Shown here: piece by piece, positions 1 through 6,097 of the stretch
Layout: every line of letters starts with the position of its first letter
Position numbering within the stretch: position 1 is the first letter of the stretch
Source: Bacteriovoracaceae bacterium UBA1018
Lineage (GTDB): Bacteria; Bdellovibrionota; UBA1018
DNA length: 6,662 nucleotides
Assembly: GCA_002291495.1 (NCBI GenBank)
Contig: DBAE01000004.1
Location: 9,470-16,131, forward strand
Direction: 5' to 3'
Translations under genes and position numbers: made by a program
The notes under the pieces: generated by a model
The model's input: the letters and a program-made list of their open reading frames with translations, nothing else
Databases searched by the model: none
What the model was told of the DNA's origin: nothing

Positions 1-285
1 GACGAAGGCGGCCTCGCCAGCCTCGAGGAAGAGCGCCGCCTGGCCTACGTCGGCATTACACGCGCAAAAGAACAACTCATCCTCACCCGTGCGAAAAACC
101 GCATTCGTTACGGAAAGCCCGTGCCTAGAAACCCTAGCCGTTTCTTGGAAGAAATCCCTCAATCCCTAATCGTCACCCAAGACGAGTCCCTTACTCCAGA
201 GCCAACGACTCAAGAGAAACGAGTCGAGCACGAAAATAAAGTGAAGAACTTCTTAGCCGAAATTCGAGCCCAGATTCAGAGATAG
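1..285 (+). CDS. Rep/UvrD-family superfamily 1A DNA helicase, C-terminal fragment
   Basis: This is the last 94 residues of an ATP-dependent 3'-5' DNA helicase of the Rep/UvrD/PcrA family; the gene enters from the left edge, so its start is not visible. The signature is helicase motif [17 protein letters not shown] at residues 9-23 of the fragment, whose arginines contact ATP. It is followed by the usual RYGKP...[10 protein letters not shown] segment (residues 35-53). The remaining roughly 40 residues are charged and end [12 protein letters not shown]. That short tail, without the Tudor-like C-terminal domain typical of PcrA/UvrD, resembles Rep more than UvrD, but the fragment is too short to decide. 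These helicases unwind DNA ahead of stalled forks or during repair in the cytoplasm. The gene converges with the lipoprotein gene to its right and is not part of the minus-strand cluster. Family assignment is secure; the paralogue is not. Confidence 0.93.
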   Translation, partial: DEGGLASLEEERRLAYVGITRAKEQLILTRAKNRIRYGKPVPRNPSRFLEEIPQSLIVTQDESLTPEPTTQEKRVEHENKVKNFLAEIRAQIQR

Positions 286-318
286 CAATCCGAAGCATAT
301 CCGCAGCGATTCGCAGCG

Positions 319-351
319 AAAAAAAAGGGCCCTGTGCATCACACAGAGCCC
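319..351 (-). terminator. Rho-independent terminator of the lipoprotein gene
   Basis: Read on the minus strand, GGGC, one mismatch, CTGTG, a 5-base loop, CACAG and GCCC form a 4+5 bp GC-rich stem (327-330 with 348-351; 332-336 with 342-346). It is followed at once by eight T residues (326-319). It starts 26 bases after the lipoprotein stop codon. In the plus direction the hairpin is followed only by CTCCCATTTCTTT, so it may weakly serve the convergent helicase gene too, but its design favours the minus strand. Confidence 0.85.
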
Positions 352-377
352 TCTCCCATTTCTTTATAAATTAACTC

Positions 378-1874
378 TTACTTCTTATCTTTTGAGTTAT
401 TGAGAATCTTGTCCATCGTACATTGGTTGTACCCGGATGTGAGCAAGAAGTTCTCAGGCTTCATTGGTCTCCATCCTCGAGCTAGCAAGCCTTCATAGAC
501 TTTGCTTGGCTTAGATGGCTTAACTCGACTGTCGAAGAAGCGATCGTTACCAGCTTTACCGCACTCTTGCTCAGCGAGCTGATGAGCGGCTTCACCAGGT
601 ACTCGTCTCCACATCATCAAGAGTGCGATGTGATGGCGAGGTCCTTGGAAGTAACCGATCTTCATCGGAATCTTACGACCTGAAACCATATGCACTACTC
701 GAGAAGCACAAGCCATGGTCGTATTTTGATTGCCCTCGTCTGTGACGAGCGGAACATATTTTCCGTTGCTATCAAGAAGACTCATGGTGACTCCGTCATC
801 AGCAAGGATCGCGATCTGATACTTACCGGCTTGTTCGCCCGGGGCAAGGATAAGATTACTATCCGCTTGGATACCGAAGTATTCGACTAAAGTTTGACCA
901 TCATCTCTTTTCACCGGAGGCTTACCGACTGGGGCAAATCCTTCAGTAAATGCTCGAGTTGGAACATTTAAGTTACTCAAGAAGAGGTCAGATTTCACTT
1001 TTTGTCCGTACTTTGCGTAATCAGCGCTCGAAGTATATCGAGGTTGTTTATCGCCCAAGTAATGGATGCTTCCTTTTAGTCCGTAGATCGGATTGATCAC
1101 GTTGGTTGGATCAAACGGATCGCAGATCGGCGGAGGTGTAGGAGTTGGTTTTGGTGTCGCTGTTGGCTTCGGCGATGCTGTTGGGCAAGGTGTTGGACTT
1201 GCTTTAGGCGAGGCCGAAGGTTTTGGCGAAGCACTTGGGCAAGGCGTAGCTGTAGGCTTTGGAGTCGCTGTTGGCTTTGGCGATGCCGAAGGTTTTGGTG
1301 TCGCAGTTGGTGAAGGCTTTGGACTTGCTGGATTGCAAATCACTGGGCCTGGACAAGTATTTGGCGACGGTGAAGGTTTTGGTGAGCTCTGTGGCGACGC
1401 TGTTGGCTTTGGAGTTGCTGTAGCCACTGGCGACGGTGAAGGCTTTGGTGAGCTTTGCGGTGACGCTGTTGGCTTTGGTGTTGCTGTTGCTACTGGCGAT
1501 GCCGAAGGTTTTGGTGAACTTTGCGGCGACGCTGTTGGCTTTGGCGTTGCTGTTGCCACTGGCGATGCCGATGGTTTTGGTGAGCTTTGCGGCGACGCTG
1601 TTGGTTGTGGCGTCGCTGTCGCTACTGGAGACGACGAAGGCATTGGTGAACTTTGTGGCGACGCAGTCGGTTGCGGTGTTGCTGTCGCTACAGGCGATGC
1701 TGCTGGAGAGCCATCTGGCGAAGGGCCAGGTGATCCCCCTGGTCCGCCTGGCTGTCCTCCATTAGAGGCCTGCCGAGAGGAGATTGCTCTAGAGAACGAA
1801 TGTTCTGTAGGCGCACAACCCGCGGTGAGCGATACACAAGAAAGTGATAATAAAATTTTGATAGTTCCCCGCAT
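378..1874 (-). CDS. Secreted lipoprotein with Pro/Ser/Thr repeats and a C-terminal PA14-like domain
   Basis: I do not recognise a named gene. The 498-residue product has a lipoprotein signal peptide (MRGTIKILL...) with lipobox LTAGC, so Cys20 should be lipidated. Residues about 40-60 are Gly/Pro-rich. Residues about 61-170 are five 22-residue repeats (SPVATATP...SSPKPS), and 183-249 continue with irregular SPKPxA/TPKPTA units. From Cys251 on the sequence is globular: FGIQ, an APGEQAGKYQIAIL strand, LADDGVTM near 358 and a YFQGPRHHIALLMMWR strand near 410 follow the PA14 beta-barrel pattern of a strand, DDG, and a closing strand ending in W. PA14 domains usually bind carbohydrate or act in adhesion; that role here is inference. 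The linker probably holds the domain off the membrane, at the surface or across the periplasm. Several cysteines lie in and around the linker. ATG at 1874 is preferred over an upstream in-frame TTG (1892) because GGGGA lies 6 bases before it and because it gives a normal signal peptide. It has its own terminator and seems monocistronic. Confidence 0.85.
   Translation of the reverse strand: MRGTIKILLSLSCVSLTAGCAPTEHSFSRAISSRQASNGGQPGGPGGSPGPSPDGSPAASPVATATPQPTASPQSSPMPSSSPVATATPQPTASPQSSPKPSASPVATATPKPTASPQSSPKPSASPVATATPKPTASPQSSPKPSPSPVATATPKPTASPQSSPKPSPSPNTCPGPVICNPASPKPSPTATPKPSASPKPTATPKPTATPCPSASPKPSASPKASPTPCPTASPKPTATPKPTPTPPPICDPFDPTNVINPIYGLKGSIHYLGDKQPRYTSSADYAKYGQKVKSDLFLSNLNVPTRAFTEGFAPVGKPPVKRDDGQTLVEYFGIQADSNLILAPGEQAGKYQIAILADDGVTMSLLDSNGKYVPLVTDEGNQNTTMACASRVVHMVSGRKIPMKIGYFQGPRHHIALLMMWRRVPGEAAHQLAEQECGKAGNDRFFDSRVKPSKPSKVYEGLLARGWRPMKPENFLLTSGYNQCTMDKILNNSKDKK
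1128..1328 (-). repeat. Irregular SPKPxA / TPKPTA low-complexity tract
   Basis: This codes for residues about 183-249 of the lipoprotein, built of degenerate 4-6 residue units such as ASPKPS, ATPKPT and TPCPSASP, ending TPTPPP before the globular domain. Two TPCP elements place single cysteines inside the linker. The segment is separated from the regular 22-residue repeats by a short piece containing TCPGPVICNP. It is probably an extended, flexible or polyproline-like spacer. Confidence 0.85.
1363..1692 (-). repeat. Five tandem 66-bp repeats encoding 22-residue Pro/Ser/Thr units
   Basis: Units begin at 1363, 1429, 1495, 1561 and 1627 on the plus strand, exactly 66 bases apart, with a degenerate remnant after 1692. 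Each encodes a unit running from SPVATATP to SSPKPS plus one variable residue (S, A or P). Substitutions are few: K or Q after ATP, and M or K in the last SPxPS. The units at 1363 and 1429 differ at seven bases, and all seven are synonymous third positions. The peptide therefore appears held constant while the DNA has diverged, rather than freshly duplicated. Confidence 0.95.
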
Positions 1875-1880
1875 AAATGA

Positions 1881-1885
1881 TCCCC
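1881..1885 (-). promoter_or_regulatory. Ribosome binding site of the lipoprotein gene
   Basis: GGGGA on the minus strand lies 6 bases upstream of ATG 1874. It lies within the coding stretch if TTG 1892 were used, so it argues for the ATG. I found no convincing -35/-10 pair between here and the ccsA stop codon. Confidence 0.65.
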
Positions 1886-1985
1886 AATCCAAAAGTTACT
1901 GGACTTAGTTCATTTCAAGTGACGTGCCGCATCAAATACGAAGAAAATCAAGGAGTTAAGCCATTTTTGGACACAGAAATACGTC

Positions 1986-2011
1986 AGCTTTATTGACATC
2001 CGTCTAAAGCT
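1986..2011 (-). terminator. Inverted repeat downstream of ccsA, possible weak terminator
   Basis: AGCTTTA (1986-1992) and TAAAGCT (2005-2011) are perfect inverted arms. The 12-base spacer contains GAC-ATCC-GTC, which extends the stem by 3 bp around a tetraloop if two bases bulge. It begins about 54 bases after the ccsA stop. On the minus strand it is followed by GACGTATTTCTG, not a clean T-run, so it is a poor intrinsic terminator. It could instead be an RNA-stabilising hairpin or an operator for the lipoprotein gene. The rest of the 1875-2064 gap shows nothing I can name. Confidence 0.35.
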
Positions 2012-2064
2012 TTATCGTTCTTCTATGGAAATAATTGAGATGTATCTGAGACGACACACCAGAT

Positions 2065-3858
2065 TTAGGTCGAAGCTACAGGAGTCCCAGAAGCATCACG
2101 ACGAAAATGGAAGTACGCCGCAAGACCTACGTAGGCTAGCTGCAGGATCACTCCCATCGCCACCCAGCCTTGCCCACCGCTCGAAAACCCATAGGAGTGC
2201 AGTCCTACTCCGAGCACAAAATTAACCCCGTACCAGGCCATAACCACGAGTGAAAAGCTGATCACAGTCCACGCTGCAAATCCAAATTGGCGCATCCATC
2301 CTGTGTATCGAGCATGCAAGACAGCGAGGTATCCCAATAATGCGATCAGGGCCCATACTTCTTTTGGGTCCCATCCCCAAAAACGACCCCAAGAGTAATC
2401 CGCCCAAATTCCACCTAAGATCGTCCCTGCTGCGAGCAGAGCTACTCCAAACTGCATCGCCCGATAAGTGAGATGATTCAGTCCAGAAATTTTGATTTGT
2501 ACAGCTTCCGACGAAACACCTTTCTTCATGTATTGAAACAAAGTGACATTTCCGATGCCGAGAGTGAGCGCGAAAGCAGCATAGCCCAACGTAATAGTCA
2601 GAACGTGAACTGTAAGCCAATAGTTACTACGTAATACTGGTACGAGAGGATGAATGCCTGGATCCATCATCGCTGGTGCTGCATCAGCAGCAATCAGGCC
2701 CAAAGTCGCTAAACTGCAAGCGGCGGCGAACAAAACAGCCTGACGATGTTTAACGTACAAAATCGCTGCAAACGCCATCACACCCAAACTCACCCAGATG
2801 ATGGATTCATACATATTTGTTACCGGAGGTCTTCCAGCAACATAACACCGCATAAAAAATCCAATTGTATGACTTAGCCCACCCAGGATTGTGACAGCCA
2901 TTGCAGCCTTACGAAACTGTTTACCAGACTGAGGAGTAACTAGTCTCACTGTTGTCCAAAGTATCGCGCCCAAGAGATAAAATATCCAAGCGATCATGAA
3001 TGGATGATAGCGATTGTACAGTGTCTCAACTTTCAAGCTAGTTTCAAGTGACGGTTCTTCAGACTTTACTTGAGCAAGCACCGTTCGTCGAAGCTCAGGG
3101 ACCGTATCATTGAAGAGCATTTTATTTTTACTTAAGTATGCTGTCAGCATCGCTGCATACTTTTGTCTGATTTCTCTTCCGGCCTCATCATTTGGAAGAG
3201 CACCGTCAGCTTGAGCTAGCGTCGCCCATTGCGCCGGTGGCTGTGTAGGTACCACTGGCCAACCTTCTCCAGAAACTAAAGCACGATAAAATCCAACTCT
3301 CTCTAAGAGTCTTTTAAGCTCTTGATCGCGAGGGTCTGGTTTGGAGGTAGTAGCAATGGGAACGCTTTGATTTTTTGTACCTCTTTCAAGCCCAGCTGCA
3401 TACTGAGCAAGAAACGAATCTTGATAGATCTCGCGAGGAGAAAAGCGAGAACGATTTTCATCTAAGCCGAGTTGTCGTTTTACATCTTTTCGAGTGACTT
3501 GGATAAATGGCTTATTTTCCCATTCGCGCGGAGAAGTAATCCATGAAAACAAAAGGTCTACTGGATCCCATCCATCAAATGAACGTGAGCCTGTTTCAAA
3601 TAATACGGCATCGCGAGCAAATGAATCGAGTGGTTTGATACGGCCATTGCTTTGAACTGGGATAAGCCCTGCTTCTCTGAAAGACCATCCTGCGCGTTTT
3701 TGTCCTGCTTCCACTTCAGGTGGAGCTCCGGTCGAAGGACCAGAAGATAGACTAGAAGACTGACCAGAAGACTGACCAGAAGACTGAGCCATGACCTGCG
3801 AGGAACCCACAGCAATGACTAAAGCTGCTGCACGAACCAACAAATTCATTCTCTTCAT
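2065..3858 (-). CDS. ccsA: Cytochrome c biogenesis protein CcsA (System II haem handling), with enlarged periplasmic N-terminus
   Basis: CcsA works with ResB to pass haem across the inner membrane and present it to apocytochrome c at the periplasmic face. The diagnostic WWD motif is at residues 485-502 (WADYSWGRFWGWDPKEVW). His418 (LTVHVLTITLGY) and His554 (GLHSYGF) match the two periplasmic haem-ligand histidines flanking WWD, and His515 in the following helix fits a membrane histidine. About eight to nine hydrophobic helices lie between 285 and 585. At 597 residues it is far longer than a plain CcsA (about 300-350): a signal peptide-like segment (1-24), an SSGQ-repeat linker and about 230 further soluble residues precede the first helix. 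That part contains LIPVQSNGRIKPLDSFAR (65-82), like the VQ.xGR.KPL.T motif I recall from enlarged CcsA proteins of Bacteroidetes and Planctomycetes. The start overlaps the resB stop as ATGA, and GGGAG lies 8 bases upstream (3871-3867), so translation is probably coupled. Family assignment is very secure. Confidence 0.95.
   Translation of the reverse strand: MKRMNLLVRAAALVIAVGSSQVMAQSSGQSSGQSSSLSSGPSTGAPPEVEAGQKRAGWSFREAGLIPVQSNGRIKPLDSFARDAVLFETGSRSFDGWDPVDLLFSWITSPREWENKPFIQVTRKDVKRQLGLDENRSRFSPREIYQDSFLAQYAAGLERGTKNQSVPIATTSKPDPRDQELKRLLERVGFYRALVSGEGWPVVPTQPPAQWATLAQADGALPNDEAGREIRQKYAAMLTAYLSKNKMLFNDTVPELRRTVLAQVKSEEPSLETSLKVETLYNRYHPFMIAWIFYLLGAILWTTVRLVTPQSGKQFRKAAMAVTILGGLSHTIGFFMRCYVAGRPPVTNMYESIIWVSLGVMAFAAILYVKHRQAVLFAAACSLATLGLIAADAAPAMMDPGIHPLVPVLRSNYWLTVHVLTITLGYAAFALTLGIGNVTLFQYMKKGVSSEAVQIKISGLNHLTYRAMQFGVALLAAGTILGGIWADYSWGRFWGWDPKEVWALIALLGYLAVLHARYTGWMRQFGFAAWTVISFSLVVMAWYGVNFVLGVGLHSYGFSSGGQGWVAMGVILQLAYVGLAAYFHFRRDASGTPVAST
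3742..3789 (-). repeat. 12-bp tandem repeat encoding SSGQ units in CcsA
   Basis: Three nearly identical 12-base units (3754-3765, 3766-3777, 3778-3789) and one diverged unit (3742-3753) encode SSGQSSGQ followed by SSSLSSG, directly after the predicted signal segment of CcsA. Because the unit is 12 bases, copy-number change would keep the frame and only alter linker length. Confidence 0.85.
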
Positions 3859-5324
3859 AGATTAATCTCCCGGTAAGGATCTTTACTTGCGTTGGGCGAT
3901 ACGCCCGTTCGAACTGCTTGAGCTACCCGTGCCTTTTTTAACTTCTCAGCAAAAAGCAAAATCGTGCCCAATACGATCAACAAAGAGCCGAAGTATTTAG
4001 CAAATCTGCCTGGATCTCGATTGACTGAAAAAATCGAAACAGTTGGGCGAGGAAGAGCATCTTCGTAACTCGCTTGATAAAAGGTAATACCATTGTGTTC
4101 CAAAGGTTCGTTCATGCTAATGACGATTGGCTTTTCTTCTGCTCCACCTGAATCAGTCTTATCACTCATCACTGAAACAACTGACGAAAACTCGGAGGGA
4201 TTACGTGTACCCTCATAGTGATCGATCTTGAACTGATGCAAGCGGATCGCAAAAGGTAGGTTTACGCGTTTAGGAAAATAAGCGAGCGCAATTTCACGAC
4301 CGCCGGTTTGCAAGGTCGCGCGATCTCCGAGCCCTAACCACATCGAAGCGGGATTGGGAGATTCGCCAAGCTTTCCAGAAATGACATGAATTGCCGACGG
4401 AGGAGCATTATTTCCGTACTGCACAAATGACGGAGTATAGTTCACTAGGCTAATTGCATCAGGCAAGTATTCATCGACAGTGATTTTTACTCCGCCTCTC
4501 CATCCAGGCTGAATCACTGTACCTTTAATTTTGGGCTCCGGTATTTTTTCTGTTCGCGATTTTCCATCCGAACTCACAGAGATCGCAGTAAGATCTCCAT
4601 TTTTTTCTCTTCGAAAAGAGAGTACGGGGCCACCGGTGACTGGCGGGTTTGGAAGATCATCGGACAGTAGGGCAAGCGTCGCTGGACCGGCTTGAATCCT
4701 TCTCCATGAAGGATCTCCCCCCCAAAGCCAATACTCTTGAGAGATTTTCATCATTTCAGCACTGAGGCGAACGCGAATCGCTGGAAATCCACTCTTACCT
4801 GGCTCAGTATTTGGAATGAATGAAATTTGCGGATCAGCATGAGAGATAAATTGATCGACCGTAATGTTATAGTCTTTGATATATCTCGGCTTAAATTTTT
4901 TATTTGGTGGAATCCATCCCAGCTTCACGGACTGAACCGTTGTATTATCGCTGAGAGCTAAAATAGGCTCATTGATTTCGACTGCACTACTAGACTCTCC
5001 TTCTGCTACGCGAAGCATTCCATCAAGACCATAGATGTCTGTGACTAGTGCTCCAAAAAGTAGAATCAGGATCCCTGCATGAGCCAATAAAAACGCCGTA
5101 TGGTGCTTTTTCCATGGCCAACGACTGACAGCCACAAAAAATATGACCAAACCTAGCCCAGCTAAGATTCCGTAGAACCAAAAAGATCGATAAACCCAGT
5201 ACTGCGCAGTGGGTGTATCATAGATAGACTCTGCTACCGTTGCGCATATGAGCGCCAACGTCAGGAGAACGATAACGATGATTCCAAGTTTGAGAGAACT
5301 GAGGACGCGAATGAGCCGCTTCAC
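3855..5324 (-). CDS. resB: ResB/Ccs1-like cytochrome c biogenesis protein
   Basis: This is the partner of CcsA in System II cytochrome c maturation, a membrane protein thought to bind apocytochrome and complete the haem channel. It has 489 residues with the classic topology: three N-terminal helices (about 12-33, 48-66, 76-96), a large periplasmic domain (about 97-440) and a last helix (443-459) with a basic cytoplasmic tail. Family features are SLKLGIIVIVLL, AESIYDT...QYWVYRSFWF, RWPWKKHH and the late NEPLEHNGITFYQASY block (405-420). His82 in the third helix (LLAHAGILILLFGAL) is the likely membrane haem-ligand histidine. The start is GTG at 5324, supported by a strong AAAGGGGGGAG site ending 5 bases upstream (5340-5330). 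The stop overlaps the ccsA ATG. In some bacteria the two are fused as one CcsBA protein; here they are separate but coupled. No CcdA or ResA thiol-redox partner is in the window. Confidence 0.95.
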   Translation of the reverse strand: MKRLIRVLSSLKLGIIVIVLLTLALICATVAESIYDTPTAQYWVYRSFWFYGILAGLGLVIFFVAVSRWPWKKHHTAFLLAHAGILILLFGALVTDIYGLDGMLRVAEGESSSAVEINEPILALSDNTTVQSVKLGWIPPNKKFKPRYIKDYNITVDQFISHADPQISFIPNTEPGKSGFPAIRVRLSAEMMKISQEYWLWGGDPSWRRIQAGPATLALLSDDLPNPPVTGGPVLSFRREKNGDLTAISVSSDGKSRTEKIPEPKIKGTVIQPGWRGGVKITVDEYLPDAISLVNYTPSFVQYGNNAPPSAIHVISGKLGESPNPASMWLGLGDRATLQTGGREIALAYFPKRVNLPFAIRLHQFKIDHYEGTRNPSEFSSVVSVMSDKTDSGGAEEKPIVISMNEPLEHNGITFYQASYEDALPRPTVSIFSVNRDPGRFAKYFGSLLIVLGTILLFAEKLKKARVAQAVRTGVSPNASKDPYREINL

Positions 5325-5329
5325 TACAA

Positions 5330-5340
5330 CTCCCCCCTTT
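5330..5340 (-). promoter_or_regulatory. Strong ribosome binding site deciding the GTG start of resB
   Basis: On the minus strand AAAGGGGGGAG is followed by TTGTA and GTG. It is the strongest Shine-Dalgarno-like site in the window and supports GTG 5324, giving the expected short basic N-terminus (KRLIR) before the first helix. Confidence 0.75.
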
Positions 5341-5362
5341 CTAAATTTTTGCGATCAACTCA

Positions 5363-6025
5363 CTATAGCTTCCGTAATGGTGGAAGTTCTAGTGCAATCG
5401 TTTGTCCGCGGTCGGTTCCCGGATCTGCTGACTGTGAAAGTGGAATTCCAGCCAGTGCTAAAACTTCTTTTTGAACCCATCGTTCACGAGTCAAAAGCTC
5501 ACTCGGAAGCTGATCTTTTTTTGCTTTTTCATCAAAAATACGATCGTAGATTTTTGCACGAAATAATCCAGCATTACGTCCGATGGTTACTCTTCCCATT
5601 CTTCGAAGTTTTCGCGAATAGAACCATCCTTGACGTTGCCCTGGTCCGGTAAAATCAATCACTAGATCTACCGATTTTGGGGCTGCTGCTCCGATGGGTT
5701 TTCCATAAGTAGTTTGAATGAAAACCGCCGCTTCTGGATAGGTTTGCAAAACTTTTTGGCGGAGTGCCTCGATATCGTAGACCATTCCACGCGAAGAGAG
5801 GACCATGAGCACGGTGCGAACTCCCGGAATTTTCTGTGCCCTGATTTGTTGCTCATAGGCCAAAAGGTCGAGATATCGTTCAGTTTCGCGATCGACTCCC
5901 GTTCGATTTTCATTTGCTGACTCTGGGCCTTGGTCCATCGCTCGAACAGGTGGGCTCGATTTGACAGAAGTTGCAGTTCCCTTTCCGGTTTGACCGGCTT
6001 GAGTGCTCGAAGATGAATTAGTCAT
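5363..6025 (-). CDS. Protein of unknown function, possible half-size GT9-like Rossmann protein
   Basis: I do not recognise a named family with certainty. The 220-residue product starts with about 45 Ser/Thr/Gly/Pro-rich residues that look disordered. A folded part follows at about 47-195. It has no signal peptide, membrane helix or cysteine, so it is probably cytoplasmic. The order GVRTVLMVLSSRGMVYDIEALRQ (68-90, strand then helix), YPEAAVFIQ (96-104), VDLVIDFTG (119-127) and VTIGRNAGLFR...YDRIFDE (146-166) resembles the N-terminal Rossmann half of GT9 heptosyltransferases, which have an LVID-hG strand and an IG...YDR segment. The nucleotide-sugar-binding C-terminal half is absent, so a transferase activity is unlikely unless it pairs with another protein. 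The ATG at 6025 has no clear Shine-Dalgarno site. The next upstream in-frame stop is only 8 codons away, so little extension is possible. It lies 60 bases after rlmL and 38 before resB, so co-transcription with resB-ccsA is likely. Confidence 0.75.
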   Translation of the reverse strand: MTNSSSSTQAGQTGKGTATSVKSSPPVRAMDQGPESANENRTGVDRETERYLDLLAYEQQIRAQKIPGVRTVLMVLSSRGMVYDIEALRQKVLQTYPEAAVFIQTTYGKPIGAAAPKSVDLVIDFTGPGQRQGWFYSRKLRRMGRVTIGRNAGLFRAKIYDRIFDEKAKKDQLPSELLTRERWVQKEVLALAGIPLSQSADPGTDRGQTIALELPPLRKL

Positions 6026-6070
6026 GATTACTGAACTTAGCAGATTTTACAGGAGTGTCCTAAGATTTTT

Positions 6071-6097
6071 GAGCGCTCGTTGACATTACGAGTCAAC
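6071..6097. repeat. Palindrome and inverted repeat at the rlmL stop codon
   Basis: GAGCGCTC (6071-6078) is a perfect 8-base palindrome. It abuts an inverted repeat GTTGAC-ATTACGA-GTCAAC (6079-6084 with 6092-6097) that spans the rlmL stop. An alternative stem pairs CTCGT with ACGAG on the minus strand. The minus-strand sequence after the structure is AAAAATCTTAGG, so this is not an intrinsic terminator. It could be an operator or RNA structure ahead of the next gene, or chance. Confidence 0.4.

Noticed and set aside
1363..1692. Tandem repeats as a CRISPR array
   Set aside because: The repeats are contiguous, coding and in frame, with no unique spacers.
1436..1765. Plus-strand Leu/Ala-rich frame resembling membrane helices
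   Set aside because: It is another antisense frame of the same repeat; the apparent hydrophobicity is a product of the repeat composition.
1093..1908. Plus-strand 271-codon open frame encoding a Gly/Val/Ala-rich, PE-PGRS-like protein
   Set aside because: It is the antisense of the Pro/Ser/Thr repeat codons, whose complement reads as Gly/Val/Ala. The opposite strand has a signal peptide, lipobox, Shine-Dalgarno site, terminator and synonymous-site variation.
1993..1998. TTGACA on the plus strand as a -35 promoter element
   Set aside because: No acceptable -10 hexamer lies 16-18 bases downstream, and no plus-strand gene follows it.
1875..2064. Promoter for the lipoprotein gene
   Set aside because: Several TTGA-type hexamers exist (for example TTGAAA), but none pairs with a convincing -10 at proper spacing, so no promoter is listed.
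2222..2620. Minus-strand 132-codon frame inside ccsA
   Set aside because: It is out of frame with the region encoding the conserved WWD block of CcsA and has no features of its own.
5248..5652. Plus-strand 134-codon open frame spanning the resB start and the small gene
   Set aside because: It lies antisense across two well-supported genes and their spacer, with no recognisable motif.
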